In this document: positions 35,789-43,881 of the stretch, in pieces
Layout: each line of letters starts with the position of its first letter
How positions within the stretch are numbered: position 1 is the stretch's first letter
Assembly (NCBI RefSeq): GCF_014646695.1
Contig: NZ_BMNT01000019.1
Location: forward strand, 1 to 59,133
Origin: Sphaerisporangium melleum
Lineage (GTDB): Bacteria > Actinomycetota > Actinomycetes > Streptosporangiales > Streptosporangiaceae
Length of the DNA: 59,133 nt
Reading direction: 5' to 3'
The notes under the pieces: generated by a model
Told to the model about the DNA's origin: nothing
What the model saw: the letters and a program-made list of their open reading frames with translations, nothing else
The model's database searches: none
Program-made: the position numbers and the translations under genes

Positions 35789-35822
35789 GCGGCGTGGCGC
35801 CCCGAGGAGATCGCCACGCCGC
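35789..35822 (-). terminator. Terminator hairpin of the polysaccharide deacetylase gene
   Basis: GCGGCGTGGCG and CGCCACGCCGC form a perfect 11-bp stem with a 12-base loop, about 40 bases past the deacetylase stop on the minus strand. Confidence 0.6.
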
Positions 35823-35864
35823 ACACCGGCCGCCGCCGGCGCCCTCAAGCCGGCGACGCCGGGC

Positions 35865-36908
35865 TCATCCGGACTGGCAGGAGACGCTCGGCCAGGTCCA
35901 GTTGCCGTTGTGCTGGATCGTCACGCCCCAGTTGTTGCCGCTGCCGTTCGGCCGGGCGACCAGTTGCTGGGAACTGGGATAACTGGCGCTGATGTTCCAG
36001 GTGTTGATGATCCTCGCCGGTGACGGCACGTTCATCGTGACCGTCCAGTTGCTCGAACCGGACACCGACACGTTGAGGTTGTAGCGGTCGCCCCACTGCT
36101 GTCCGGCCGAAAGGGTGGCGGTGCAGGAGCCGCCGGGCGGCGGACTACTGGGCGGCGGGCTGCTGGGCGGGTCGGACGGGGTGCCTCCGCCGTCGGGCGC
36201 GACGGCGCGGCCGGTGGAGGGCGAGATCATTCCGGCGCACAGGTTGCGGCTGCGCAGGTTGGCGGCGATCTGCGGGATCGCCTGGACCGTGGTGGCGTAC
36301 TGGTCGTGCATCAAGATGACCTGGCCGTTCTGCAGCCGGCCCGCGGCCTGCACGATCGCCGAGGTGCTGGCGCCGTTCCAGTCCTGGGAGTCCACGTCCC
36401 AGATGATCTCGGTGAGGCCGAGCTGCTGCTCGACCGACCTCAGTGTGCCGTTGGTCTCCCCATAGGGCGGGCGGAACAGCCGCGGCGCGGTCCCGGTGGC
36501 CTGCTGGATGGCCTGCTGGGTGCGCTGCAGCTCCGACTGCATCTGCGAGCTGCTCATCTGGGTCAGGTGGGGGTGGGTGTAGCTGTGGTTGCCGATCCAC
36601 ATGCCGGCGTCCCGCTGAGCCCGCACCAGCGCCTGATTGTTCTGCGCGTTCTGCCCGATGTTGAAGAACGTCGCCCGCAGGCCGTTGGACTTCAGGGCGT
36701 TCAGCAGGTTGTTGGTGTTGCTCGGGTTGGGCCCGTCGTCGTAGGTCAGCCCGACGTAGCCGGCGCTGCAGTCCGCTGCGCTTGCCGAGGTGGGCAGGTT
36801 CACGGCCAGCCCGGCTCCGAGAATGCCGACGATGCCGGCGACGAGTGCTTTGCGGACGCCGGAGAGGCGTCTGCGGGTCCCGGTGTCCGGGACGGCGCTG
36901 TCGACCAC
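35865..36908 (-). CDS. Secreted CE4 polysaccharide deacetylase with CBM2 (probable acetyl-xylan esterase)
   Basis: 347 aa. Start is GTG 36908, with GGAGG seven bases upstream. The signal peptide has a twin-Arg-like n-region ([15 protein letters not shown]) and ends ASA. The CE4 NodB domain (about 46-240) has all motifs: LTYDDGPNP (catalytic base and metal Asp), HSYTHPHL (two metal His), [18 protein letters not shown] and ILMHDQ. A Pro/Ser linker follows, then a C-terminal CBM2 (about 262-347) with paired Cys and surface Trp residues ([19 protein letters not shown]). CE4 plus a cellulose/xylan-binding module is the layout of Streptomyces acetyl-xylan esterases. Upstream operators of the xylan type (37014, 37071) support that over chitin or peptidoglycan deacetylation. 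Confidence 0.93.
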   Translation of the reverse strand: MVDSAVPDTGTRRRLSGVRKALVAGIVGILGAGLAVNLPTSASAADCSAGYVGLTYDDGPNPSNTNNLLNALKSNGLRATFFNIGQNAQNNQALVRAQRDAGMWIGNHSYTHPHLTQMSSSQMQSELQRTQQAIQQATGTAPRLFRPPYGETNGTLRSVEQQLGLTEIIWDVDSQDWNGASTSAIVQAAGRLQNGQVILMHDQYATTVQAIPQIAANLRSRNLCAGMISPSTGRAVAPDGGGTPSDPPSSPPPSSPPPGGSCTATLSAGQQWGDRYNLNVSVSGSSNWTVTMNVPSPARIINTWNISASYPSSQQLVARPNGSGNNWGVTIQHNGNWTWPSVSCQSG

Positions 36909-36975
36909 GTCTGTTCCTCCAGTGGAACGCTGATCGTCGCGGGTGGGGATGGTGCGGGCGGCCGGCCTGCGCGCA

Positions 36976-37004
36976 ATTCTGGGAACTGCCCTGAAATATG
37001 TCAA
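36976..37004 (-). promoter_or_regulatory. Promoter of the deacetylase gene
   Basis: On the minus strand TTGACA and CAGAAT are separated by 17 bases. The -35 box is consensus. The predicted leader to the GTG is about 60 bases. Confidence 0.6.
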
Positions 37005-37013
37005 TGCCATGCA

Positions 37014-37023
37014 GAAACGTTTC
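37014..37023. promoter_or_regulatory. GAAACGTTTC operator upstream of the deacetylase
   Basis: Perfect 10-bp palindrome, extendable to GCAGAAACGTTTCAGC with one mismatched pair, ten bases upstream of the -35 box. The same decamer occurs at 10445-10454. Confidence 0.6.
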
Positions 37024-37070
37024 AGCTCAATGAACCGGTTAATCCACGAGTGAGCAGGTCGGATGCCGAT

Positions 37071-37079
37071 GAAACTTTC
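37071..37079. promoter_or_regulatory. GAAACTTTC motif upstream of the deacetylase
   Basis: Odd-centred palindrome of the same class as 9058-9066, about 50 bp further upstream than 37014-37023. Two such sites could allow looping by a tetrameric LacI-family protein. Confidence 0.45.
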
Positions 37080-37186
37080 GAGTCCCTGCCAGGATGCGGT
37101 CGGTAGCGCGGCGGTGGGTACGCCTCCAGAGATGCGCCGCCGGCCGCCCGGGTGGCCGCCCGCGCCAGAAACGGACCCGCCGGAGG

Positions 37187-40100
37187 TCAGGCGGTGAGCC
37201 GCTCCAGGGCCTTCCTGACGCGCTTGTCGGAGACGGGGTACGGCGTGCCGAGGGTCTGGGCGAAGTAGCTCACCCGCAGTTCCTCCAGCATCCAGCGGAT
37301 GTCGATGACCGCCTGCTCGGACCGCCGCGCCGGGGGCAGCCCGTCCACGGCGTCCTCGTACGCCACGCGCACCTCGTCGAGTTTCAGCATCAGCTCGCGG
37401 TCGCGGTAGGGGTCGTCGGGAAGCTTCTCCAGCCGCCGCTCCACCGCGCGCAGATAACGCTGCAGGTCGGGCAGCCGCCGGAGACCGGTGGCCGTGACGA
37501 AGCCGGGGAACACCAGCGACGACAGGTGCTCGTCGATCTCCTCGATGACGTCCTGCGGGTCCTTCATCGCGCCGAGCACGGCGCGGGCCTTCTGCCAGAC
37601 CACCAGGACGCGCTCGACCCTGGCCACGACCTCCGCCGTGGTGTCGTGCAACTCGGCGCGCACATGGTCGTGAACGCGGGTGAACGCCGCGGCGTCCCAC
37701 GCCGGGCCGCCCGCCTCGGCGATGAGCGCGTCGGCCGCGCAGGTCACGCAGTCCTCGAACAGGTCGGCGGCGTCGCGGTGCGGGCTGTGGCTCAGCGCGA
37801 GCTTCTGCTGGGTGCTCAGCCCGCGCAGGATGGCCTTGGCCGGGGAGTTGACGTTCAGCAGCACCAGCCGCCGCATGCCCGCCCACATCGACGCGCGCTG
37901 CTCGGCCTCGGTCTCGAAGACGCGGATGGCGACGCTGCTCCCCTGGTCGACCAGCGCCGGATACCCCTTGACCCGGCCGTGCTCGAACACCTTGGGCAGC
38001 TCGCCGAACGTCCACGCGCGCAGGCCGGTGCGTTCGATGCTCTCCCCGGCCCGCGACAGCGTCTCGCGCAGCCGCGGCGCGAGCCGGCGCTTGAGCGCGT
38101 CGAGGTCCTTGTCCTCGGCCACCGCGCGCTTGCGCTCGTCCACGACGCGGTAGGTGACGCGCAGATGGTCGGGCAGCCGCTGCGGATCGAACGCCTCGGC
38201 CGGCACCCGCACGCCGGTGAGCGCGAACAGCTCGCGGGCCACGGCCTCCACCAGCGGCTCGCTGCCGGGCGTCACCCGTTCGAGCACGGCCTTGGCGTAG
38301 TTCGGGGCCGGGACGAAGTTGCGGCGCACCACCTTGGGCAGCGAGCGGATCAGCTCGGTGACGAGCTCCTCGCGCAGGCCCGGGATCTGCCAGTCGAACC
38401 CGTCGTCCTCGACCTGGTTGAGCACCTGCAACGGGATGTGCACGGTCACGCCGTCGGCGTCCGCGCCCGGCTCGAACTGGTAGCTCAGCCGCATCCGCCG
38501 GCCGTCCTGCCGCCAGACGTCGGGGTAGGCCTGCTGCAGGTCGGCGGCGTCGGCGTTCTGGTTGATCAGCATGTCGGCGGAGAACGTGAGCAGCTGCGGC
38601 TCGTCCTGCCGCTTGCGCTTCCACCAGCTGTCGAAGTGGGCGCCCGACACCACCGACTCGGGCACCCGCTTGTCGTAGAAGTCGAACAGCGTCTCGTCGT
38701 CCACCATGATGTCGCGGCGGCGGGCGCGGTTCTCCAGCTCCTCGACCTCCGACAGCAGCCGGCGGTTGTCCTGCAGGAAGCGGTGATGGGACTCCCAGTC
38801 GCCCTCCACCAGGGCGTGCCGGATGAACAGCTCCCGCGACAGCTCGGGGTCCACCCTGGCGTAGTTCACCTTGCGGTCCACCACGACCGGCACCCCGTAC
38901 AGGGTGACCTTCTCGTAGGCCATGACCGCGGCCTGGTTCTTCTCCCAGTGCGGCTCGCTGTAGGTGCGCTTGACCAGGTGCCGGGCCAGCGGCTCGATCC
39001 ACTCGGGCTCGATCTTGGCGACCACCCGCGCCCACAGCCGGGAGGTCTCCACCAGCTCGCCGGCCATCACCCATCGGGGGTTCTTCCGGGCCAGCGCCGA
39101 CCCCGGGAAGATGGCGAACCGGGCGCCCCGCGCGCCGATGTACTCGCGGGCCGGGCGGCGGCGCGGGGCGGCGTCGCCCCGGTCGGACTTCTCCACGACG
39201 TCCAGCACGCCGATGTGGGACAGCATGCCGGCCAGCAACGAGACGTGGACGAGGTAAGGGTCGGCCCGGTCGGCGCGGTCCTCGTCCAGGGTGATCCCGA
39301 GCCCTCTGGCGACCTGCCTGAGCTGGCTGAAGATGTCCTGCCACTCGCGTACCCGCAGGTAGTTGAGGAAGTCGGCCTTGCACATGCGGCGGAACTGGCC
39401 GGAGGACAGCTCACGCTGCTGCTCGCGCAGGTGGTCCCAGAGGTTGAGGTAGCTCAGGAAGTCCGACTCCTTGTCGGCGAACCGCGCGTGCTTCTGGTCG
39501 GCCTGCGCCTGCTTGTCGGCGGGGCGCTCGCGCGGGTCCTGGATGGACATCGCGGCCGCGATCACCATGACCTCGGTGGCGCAGCCGTTGCCGTCGGCGG
39601 CGAGCACCATGCGGGCGAGCCGGGGGTCGATCGGGAGCTGGGCGAGCTTGGAACCGATCGGCGTGAGCTTGCGCTGCTCGTCGAACGCGCCGAGCTCCTG
39701 CAGCAGGTTCACGCCGTCCTTGACCTGCCGCTGGTCCGGCGGCTCGACGAACGGGAACGCCGAGATGTCGCCGAGACCCAGCGTGGTCATCTGCAGGATG
39801 ACCGAGGCGAGGTTGGTACGCAGGATCTCGGGGTCGGTGAACTCGGGCCGGCCGAGAAAGTCCTCCTCGGAGTACAGCCGGATGCACACGCCGTCGGAGG
39901 TGCGGCCGCAGCGGCCCTTGCGCTGGTTGGCCGACGCCTGGGAGATCGGCTCGATCGGCAGGCGCTGGACCTTCAGCCGATGGCTGTAGCGAGAGATGCG
40001 GGCGAAGCCGGGGTCCACGACGTACTTGATGCCGGGAACGGTCAGCGAGGTCTCGGCGACGTTGGTGGCAAGGACGATGCGGCGCCCCCGATGCTGCTGG

Positions 40101-41089
40101 AACACCCGGTGCTGCTCGCCGGCCGACAACCGCGCGTAAAGCGGGAGCACCTCCTCCGGCCGGCCCTTGAGCGCCTCGGCGGTGTCCCTGATCTCGCGCT
40201 CGCCGCTGAGGAACACCAGGATGTCCCCCGGCCCCTCCTGGCACAGCTCGTCCACCGCGTCGACGATCGCCTGCGCCTGGTCCTCCTGCTCGTCCTGGAT
40301 CGGGCGGTAGCGCACCTCCACCGGGTAGGTGCGGCCGGACACCTCGACGATCGGCGCGTCCCCGAAGTGGCGGGAGAACCGCTCAGGGTCGATGGTCGCC
40401 GAGGTGATGATCACCTTGAGGTCGGGCCGCTTGGGCAGGAGCTGCTTGAGGTAGCCGAGGATGAAGTCGATGTTGAGGCTGCGCTCGTGCGCCTCGTCGA
40501 TGATCAGGGTGTCGTACCGCGACAGCAGCCGGTCGCGCTGCATCTCGGCGAGCAGGATGCCGTCGGTCATCAGCTTGACGAGGGTGTCGTCGCCGGAGTG
40601 GTCGGTGAAGCGCACCTTGTAGCCGACGGCGCCGCCCATCGGGACCGACAGCTCTTCGGCGATGCGCTCGGCGACCGTGCGGGCGGCGATGCGGCGCGGC
40701 TGGGTATGCCCGATCTGCCCCTTGACGCCCCGGCCGAGCTCCAGGCAGATCTTGGGGATCTGGGTGGTCTTGCCGGAGCCCGTCTCGCCCGCCACGATGA
40801 CCACCTGGTGGTCGCGCAGCGCGGCGAGGATGTCGTCCCTGCGCGCGCTGACCGGCAGGTTCTCCGGATAGGTGATCTCGGGCATCAGCGCCCGCCGGGC
40901 GGCGACCCGCGCCTCGGCGGCGTCGATCTCGGTGGCCACCTGGTCGGCGATCGACCGCAGGGCCTTGCCGTCGCGCACGCGTCGCGCGCCGTCGATGCGG
41001 CGGCGCAACCGCAGCTCGTCACGCAGCATGAGCGCGGGCAGGCGGTCCCGCAGATCGGTCAGGGGCGATTTCAACGAAGACGTTCCCAT
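37187..41089 (-). CDS. hrpA: ATP-dependent RNA helicase HrpA (DEAH box)
   Basis: 1300-aa cytosolic helicase, the normal length for HrpA. Walker A is [14 protein letters not shown], motif Ia [23 protein letters not shown] motif [15 protein letters not shown], motif III SATID, and motif [21 protein letters not shown] helicase-associated domain, OB-fold and the long DUF3418 C-terminal region of HrpA follow ([20 protein letters not shown]). It processes mRNA and, in E. coli, relieves stalled ribosomes. ATG 41089. It is a stand-alone gene with free intergenic DNA on both sides. Confidence 0.96.
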   Translation of the reverse strand: MGTSSLKSPLTDLRDRLPALMLRDELRLRRRIDGARRVRDGKALRSIADQVATEIDAAEARVAARRALMPEITYPENLPVSARRDDILAALRDHQVVIVAGETGSGKTTQIPKICLELGRGVKGQIGHTQPRRIAARTVAERIAEELSVPMGGAVGYKVRFTDHSGDDTLVKLMTDGILLAEMQRDRLLSRYDTLIIDEAHERSLNIDFILGYLKQLLPKRPDLKVIITSATIDPERFSRHFGDAPIVEVSGRTYPVEVRYRPIQDEQEDQAQAIVDAVDELCQEGPGDILVFLSGEREIRDTAEALKGRPEEVLPLYARLSAGEQHRVFQQHRGRRIVLATNVAETSLTVPGIKYVVDPGFARISRYSHRLKVQRLPIEPISQASANQRKGRCGRTSDGVCIRLYSEEDFLGRPEFTDPEILRTNLASVILQMTTLGLGDISAFPFVEPPDQRQVKDGVNLLQELGAFDEQRKLTPIGSKLAQLPIDPRLARMVLAADGNGCATEVMVIAAAMSIQDPRERPADKQAQADQKHARFADKESDFLSYLNLWDHLREQQRELSSGQFRRMCKADFLNYLRVREWQDIFSQLRQVARGLGITLDEDRADRADPYLVHVSLLAGMLSHIGVLDVVEKSDRGDAAPRRRPAREYIGARGARFAIFPGSALARKNPRWVMAGELVETSRLWARVVAKIEPEWIEPLARHLVKRTYSEPHWEKNQAAVMAYEKVTLYGVPVVVDRKVNYARVDPELSRELFIRHALVEGDWESHHRFLQDNRRLLSEVEELENRARRRDIMVDDETLFDFYDKRVPESVVSGAHFDSWWKRKRQDEPQLLTFSADMLINQNADAADLQQAYPDVWRQDGRRMRLSYQFEPGADADGVTVHIPLQVLNQVEDDGFDWQIPGLREELVTELIRSLPKVVRRNFVPAPNYAKAVLERVTPGSEPLVEAVARELFALTGVRVPAEAFDPQRLPDHLRVTYRVVDERKRAVAEDKDLDALKRRLAPRLRETLSRAGESIERTGLRAWTFGELPKVFEHGRVKGYPALVDQGSSVAIRVFETEAEQRASMWAGMRRLVLLNVNSPAKAILRGLSTQQKLALSHSPHRDAADLFEDCVTCAADALIAEAGGPAWDAAAFTRVHDHVRAELHDTTAEVVARVERVLVVWQKARAVLGAMKDPQDVIEEIDEHLSSLVFPGFVTATGLRRLPDLQRYLRAVERRLEKLPDDPYRDRELMLKLDEVRVAYEDAVDGLPPARRSEQAVIDIRWMLEELRVSYFAQTLGTPYPVSDKRVRKALERLTA

Positions 41090-41309
41090 GGTCGCTTTCT
41101 CGGCCGTCTCGTCGAACGACCGCCACCGGCAAGGATAAGCAACCTTCCGGGGCTCTCCGCCAATGGTTTACCGCCTCCCGGCCGCCGAAGGCGCGGCACC
41201 CGGCCTGGCCTGCGGCGATGCCCCCGGGCGGCGCGCCGCGCTCCCGGGACTCCCCCACCGGGGCCGGCCGGGGGGCACGGCCGGCGCTCGCGGGCCCGGC
41301 GGCGGACGG

Positions 41310-41337
41310 GCGCCGGCCGGCAGGGGCCGGCCGGCGC
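41310..41337 (-). terminator. Terminator of the anti-sigma-like gene
   Basis: GCGCCGGCCGG and CCGGCCGGCGC form a perfect 11-bp stem with a 6-base loop, directly adjoining the minus-strand stop at 41338. Confidence 0.65.
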
Positions 41338-41769
41338 TCAGTGCGCGCGCAACAGCTCGCCCGGCGAGTCGTGGGTGTACTTGAGCGACTTCTCCAGGCA
41401 CACGATCGCCCCCTGCCGGGGCCTGGAGATGAAGCGCACGTCGTCGGCGAGCGCGCGCATGATCTGCAGCCCGCGCCCGTGCTCGGCCATCGGGCCGCGC
41501 GTGCCGACCTCGTCCGGGTCGAACCCCTGCCCGGCGTCCATCACGGTTATCACGAATTTCTCGGCGACGAGCTGGGCGCTCACCGTGTAGTCGTCACCCT
41601 CCGTGGCGTGCTTGATGACATTGGAGCACGCCTCGGTCAGCATCAGCAGGATGTCCTCCTTGATCTGCTGCTCGACACCCAGGATCGAAAGCTCCGCCCC
41701 AAGGATCTGCCGGGTGACGGACACGCTCGCCGCATCGCGTGGCAAACGCAATGCAATGGTCACCTCCAC
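41338..41769 (-). CDS. RsbW-like ATP-binding anti-sigma regulatory protein
   Basis: 143-aa HATPase_c_2 protein. GTG 41769 has GGAGG four bases upstream. MLTEACSNVIKHATEGDDYT is the N box (Glu and Asn for Mg-ATP), VMDAGQGFDPDEVG the G1 box and HGRGLQIMRALADDV the G2 box. Such small kinases bind and inhibit SigB-like factors and phosphorylate anti-anti-sigma partners, or act as orphan kinases in SpoIIE-type cascades. No sigma factor or STAS protein is adjacent, so its partner is elsewhere. Confidence 0.88.
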   Translation of the reverse strand: MEVTIALRLPRDAASVSVTRQILGAELSILGVEQQIKEDILLMLTEACSNVIKHATEGDDYTVSAQLVAEKFVITVMDAGQGFDPDEVGTRGPMAEHGRGLQIMRALADDVRFISRPRQGAIVCLEKSLKYTHDSPGELLRAH

Positions 41770-41889
41770 ACTTCCTCCTTCCGGCCCACTTCCGTAAAGT
41801 GCCCCCCTGGACCGGGGCAAACACGAAAGTGACCGAGGCCATGCGATCTCCCTGACGTCCGGATGCGGACGGCACCGGCGTGCGGCACG

Positions 41890-42660
41890 TCAGGCCCGGG
41901 CGGAGGCGGTGCCGACCGCGGCCCCCGCGGTCTCCGCGGCGAGCGCGGCGCCGATGATGCCGGCCTCGTTGAGCAGCCGCGCCGGCACGACCGGCGTGCC
42001 GGGCAGATCGATGTGGTGCAGGAACTTGTCGGCCTTCTTACTCACCCCGCCGCCGATGACGATCAGTGACGGCGACAGCAGCGCCCGCATGTGCTCGAGG
42101 TACTTCTGCACGCGCTTCGCCCACTCCTCCCAGCCGAGGTCGTGCTTCTCACGGGCGTGGTCGGAGGCACGGTGCTCGGCCTCGTGCCCGTCGATCTCGA
42201 TGTGCCCGAACTCCGTGTTGGGCACCAGCACGCCGTCCATGATGAGCGCGCTGCCGATGCCGGTGCCGAAGGTGAGCACGAGCACCAGGCCCCGGCGTCC
42301 GAGGCCGGCGCCGAACCTGGCCTCGGCGACGCCCGCCGCGTCGGCGTCGTTCAGCACGGCGACCGGCAGCCCGGTGGCCCGGGAGAACAGCCCCCGCGCG
42401 TCCAGGCCGATCCACCCGCGGTCCACGTTGGCGGCGGTGCGGGTCTGTCCCTCCACCACCACGCCGGGGAAGGTCACCCCGACCGGACCGGTCCAGGCGA
42501 AGTGCTCGGCGATCTGCCGTACCACCTCAGCGACGGCATCCGGGGCGGACGGGACCGGTGTCGGGATGCGCAGGCGCTCCTGCGTCAGAGCCCCGGCCAC
42601 CGTGTCGACCGGAGCGCCCTTGATGCCCGATCCGCCGATGTCGATTCCCAGAACGTTCAT
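41890..42660 (-). CDS. ppgK: Polyphosphate glucokinase
   Basis: 256-aa ROK-type kinase that phosphorylates glucose with polyphosphate (and usually ATP). NVLGIDIGGSGIKGAPVD is the phosphate-binding motif; VTFPGVVVEGQTRTAANVDR and DADAAGVAEARFGAG are characteristic of actinobacterial PpgK; LTFGTGIGSALIMDG is the glycine-rich loop with the following NTEFGHIEIDGHEAE. Length agrees with the family. ATG 42660 with GGAG upstream. It is divergent from the serine hydrolase gene with only about 50 bp between starts. Confidence 0.95.
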   Translation of the reverse strand: MNVLGIDIGGSGIKGAPVDTVAGALTQERLRIPTPVPSAPDAVAEVVRQIAEHFAWTGPVGVTFPGVVVEGQTRTAANVDRGWIGLDARGLFSRATGLPVAVLNDADAAGVAEARFGAGLGRRGLVLVLTFGTGIGSALIMDGVLVPNTEFGHIEIDGHEAEHRASDHAREKHDLGWEEWAKRVQKYLEHMRALLSPSLIVIGGGVSKKADKFLHHIDLPGTPVVPARLLNEAGIIGAALAAETAGAAVGTASARA

Positions 42661-42709
42661 TTCCACTCCTCGTCGAGCCCGTCCCGCATTGATTACCGCT
42701 ATCGTCGGC

Positions 42710-43774
42710 ATGATGCCGTACTCGCTGAGATCACCGCTGACCTTGCTGCTGTCCGCCACGCTCGCCGTGACCGCGCTCCCCGCCGGAACCGCCGCGGCGG
42801 CCGGCACCGCGGGAGCGGGCACCGTCCGGGCCGCCGCGCCGCCACGCGTGCCGGCCGGCACGACCGCGGGGTACATGGTGGTCGACCGGGTGACGGGCCG
42901 CACGGCACTCGCGCACAACGCACGCGGCCGCTTCCGTTCGGCCTCCCTGGTGAAGATCCTCATCGCGCTGGACTACCTGGAGTCGCGCACGCCGGGCAAG
43001 GCCGTCCCCGCCGCCGACGGCGAGTCGCTCAAGCGCATGCTGCGGTCGAGTGACGACGCCGCCGCGTCGGCCTTCTGGCGGCGCGGCGGGCAACGGGCCA
43101 TCATCGACCGCATGGTGCGCCGCGTCGGCCTGCGCGACACCGACCCGCCGCCCCCGTCCCGGCCGGGTTTCTGGGGCTACACCGCGCTCAGCGCCGCCGA
43201 CATGGTGCGCACCTACCGCTATCTGCTCGACCGCGCCGATCCCAAGATCCGCGACCTCATCCTCGGCCACCTGCGGCGCTCCACGCGGTGCGCGAGCGAC
43301 GACTTCGACCAGTCCTTCGGCATCCCGAGCGCGGTGCCGAAGCCGTGGGCGGTCAAGCAGGGCTGGTCCGGGTACGGCACCGTCCCGGCCGTGCCCTGCT
43401 CCGGTGGCCGGTCCGCCGGTTCCGCCGCCGCGCAGGCCGCCACTCCTTCGCCCGCCACCGCCCCGCAGGTCACCGCTCCCGCGCACGCCCCTGTACAGGG
43501 CGCCACTCCGGCGCAGGCCGCCGCCACGCAGGCCGCCGCTCCCGGTCAGGCGAACGCCGGGCCGGCCACCGGGCCGGTCTCCACCCGGCCGCCGGTGAAC
43601 CTCGCGCGCCCGGTGCTGCACACCACCGGCCTGGTGGGCAAGGGCGACCGCCTGATCGTCGTGGTGCTGACCCTGCAACCGGCCGGCGCCTCCTACGCCG
43701 CCTCGGCCGCCCGTCTCACCGCCCTCACCAAGCAGGTCTACCGCGCCGGCCTGGCCCGGACCCACTCCTCCTGA
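42710..43774 (+). CDS. Secreted serine hydrolase of the class A beta-lactamase/DD-peptidase fold
   Basis: 354 aa. The signal peptide (LRSPLTLLLSATLAVTALPA) is followed by an Ala-rich stretch. VVDRVTGRTALAHNARGRFR then SASLVKIL gives the SxxK motif (S-L-V-K). SSDDAAASAFW stands at the SxN/SDN position. VKQGWSGYG resembles the K-[TS]-G strand but with KQG. Between that strand and the final segment lies a Pro/Ala/Gln-rich insert of about 65 residues. True beta-lactamase activity is doubtful because the catalytic Glu region is not evident; a cell-wall-related or inactive homologue is equally possible. Two adjacent ATGs (42710, 42713) can start it. Confidence 0.8.
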   Translation: MMPYSLRSPLTLLLSATLAVTALPAGTAAAAGTAGAGTVRAAAPPRVPAGTTAGYMVVDRVTGRTALAHNARGRFRSASLVKILIALDYLESRTPGKAVPAADGESLKRMLRSSDDAAASAFWRRGGQRAIIDRMVRRVGLRDTDPPPPSRPGFWGYTALSAADMVRTYRYLLDRADPKIRDLILGHLRRSTRCASDDFDQSFGIPSAVPKPWAVKQGWSGYGTVPAVPCSGGRSAGSAAAQAATPSPATAPQVTAPAHAPVQGATPAQAAATQAAAPGQANAGPATGPVSTRPPVNLARPVLHTTGLVGKGDRLIVVVLTLQPAGASYAASAARLTALTKQVYRAGLARTHSS

Positions 43775-43881
43775 GAACCCCGGCGCCGGTCGCCCCGGCC
43801 GCCGGACGTCCTGTCCCTGGCCGGCTCCCGGTCGCGCCCGGCTGATACCGCCGCGGGGAGCCCGCGTCGGGCCATCGTGGT

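Noticed and set aside
37094-41590. 1498-codon plus-strand frame opposite hrpA
   Set aside because: Mirror of hrpA codon bias; no domain similarity.
42710-43774. Antibiotic-resistance beta-lactamase
   Set aside because: SxxK is present, but the KTG element is KQG and no clear general-base Glu is seen, so resistance is not supported.
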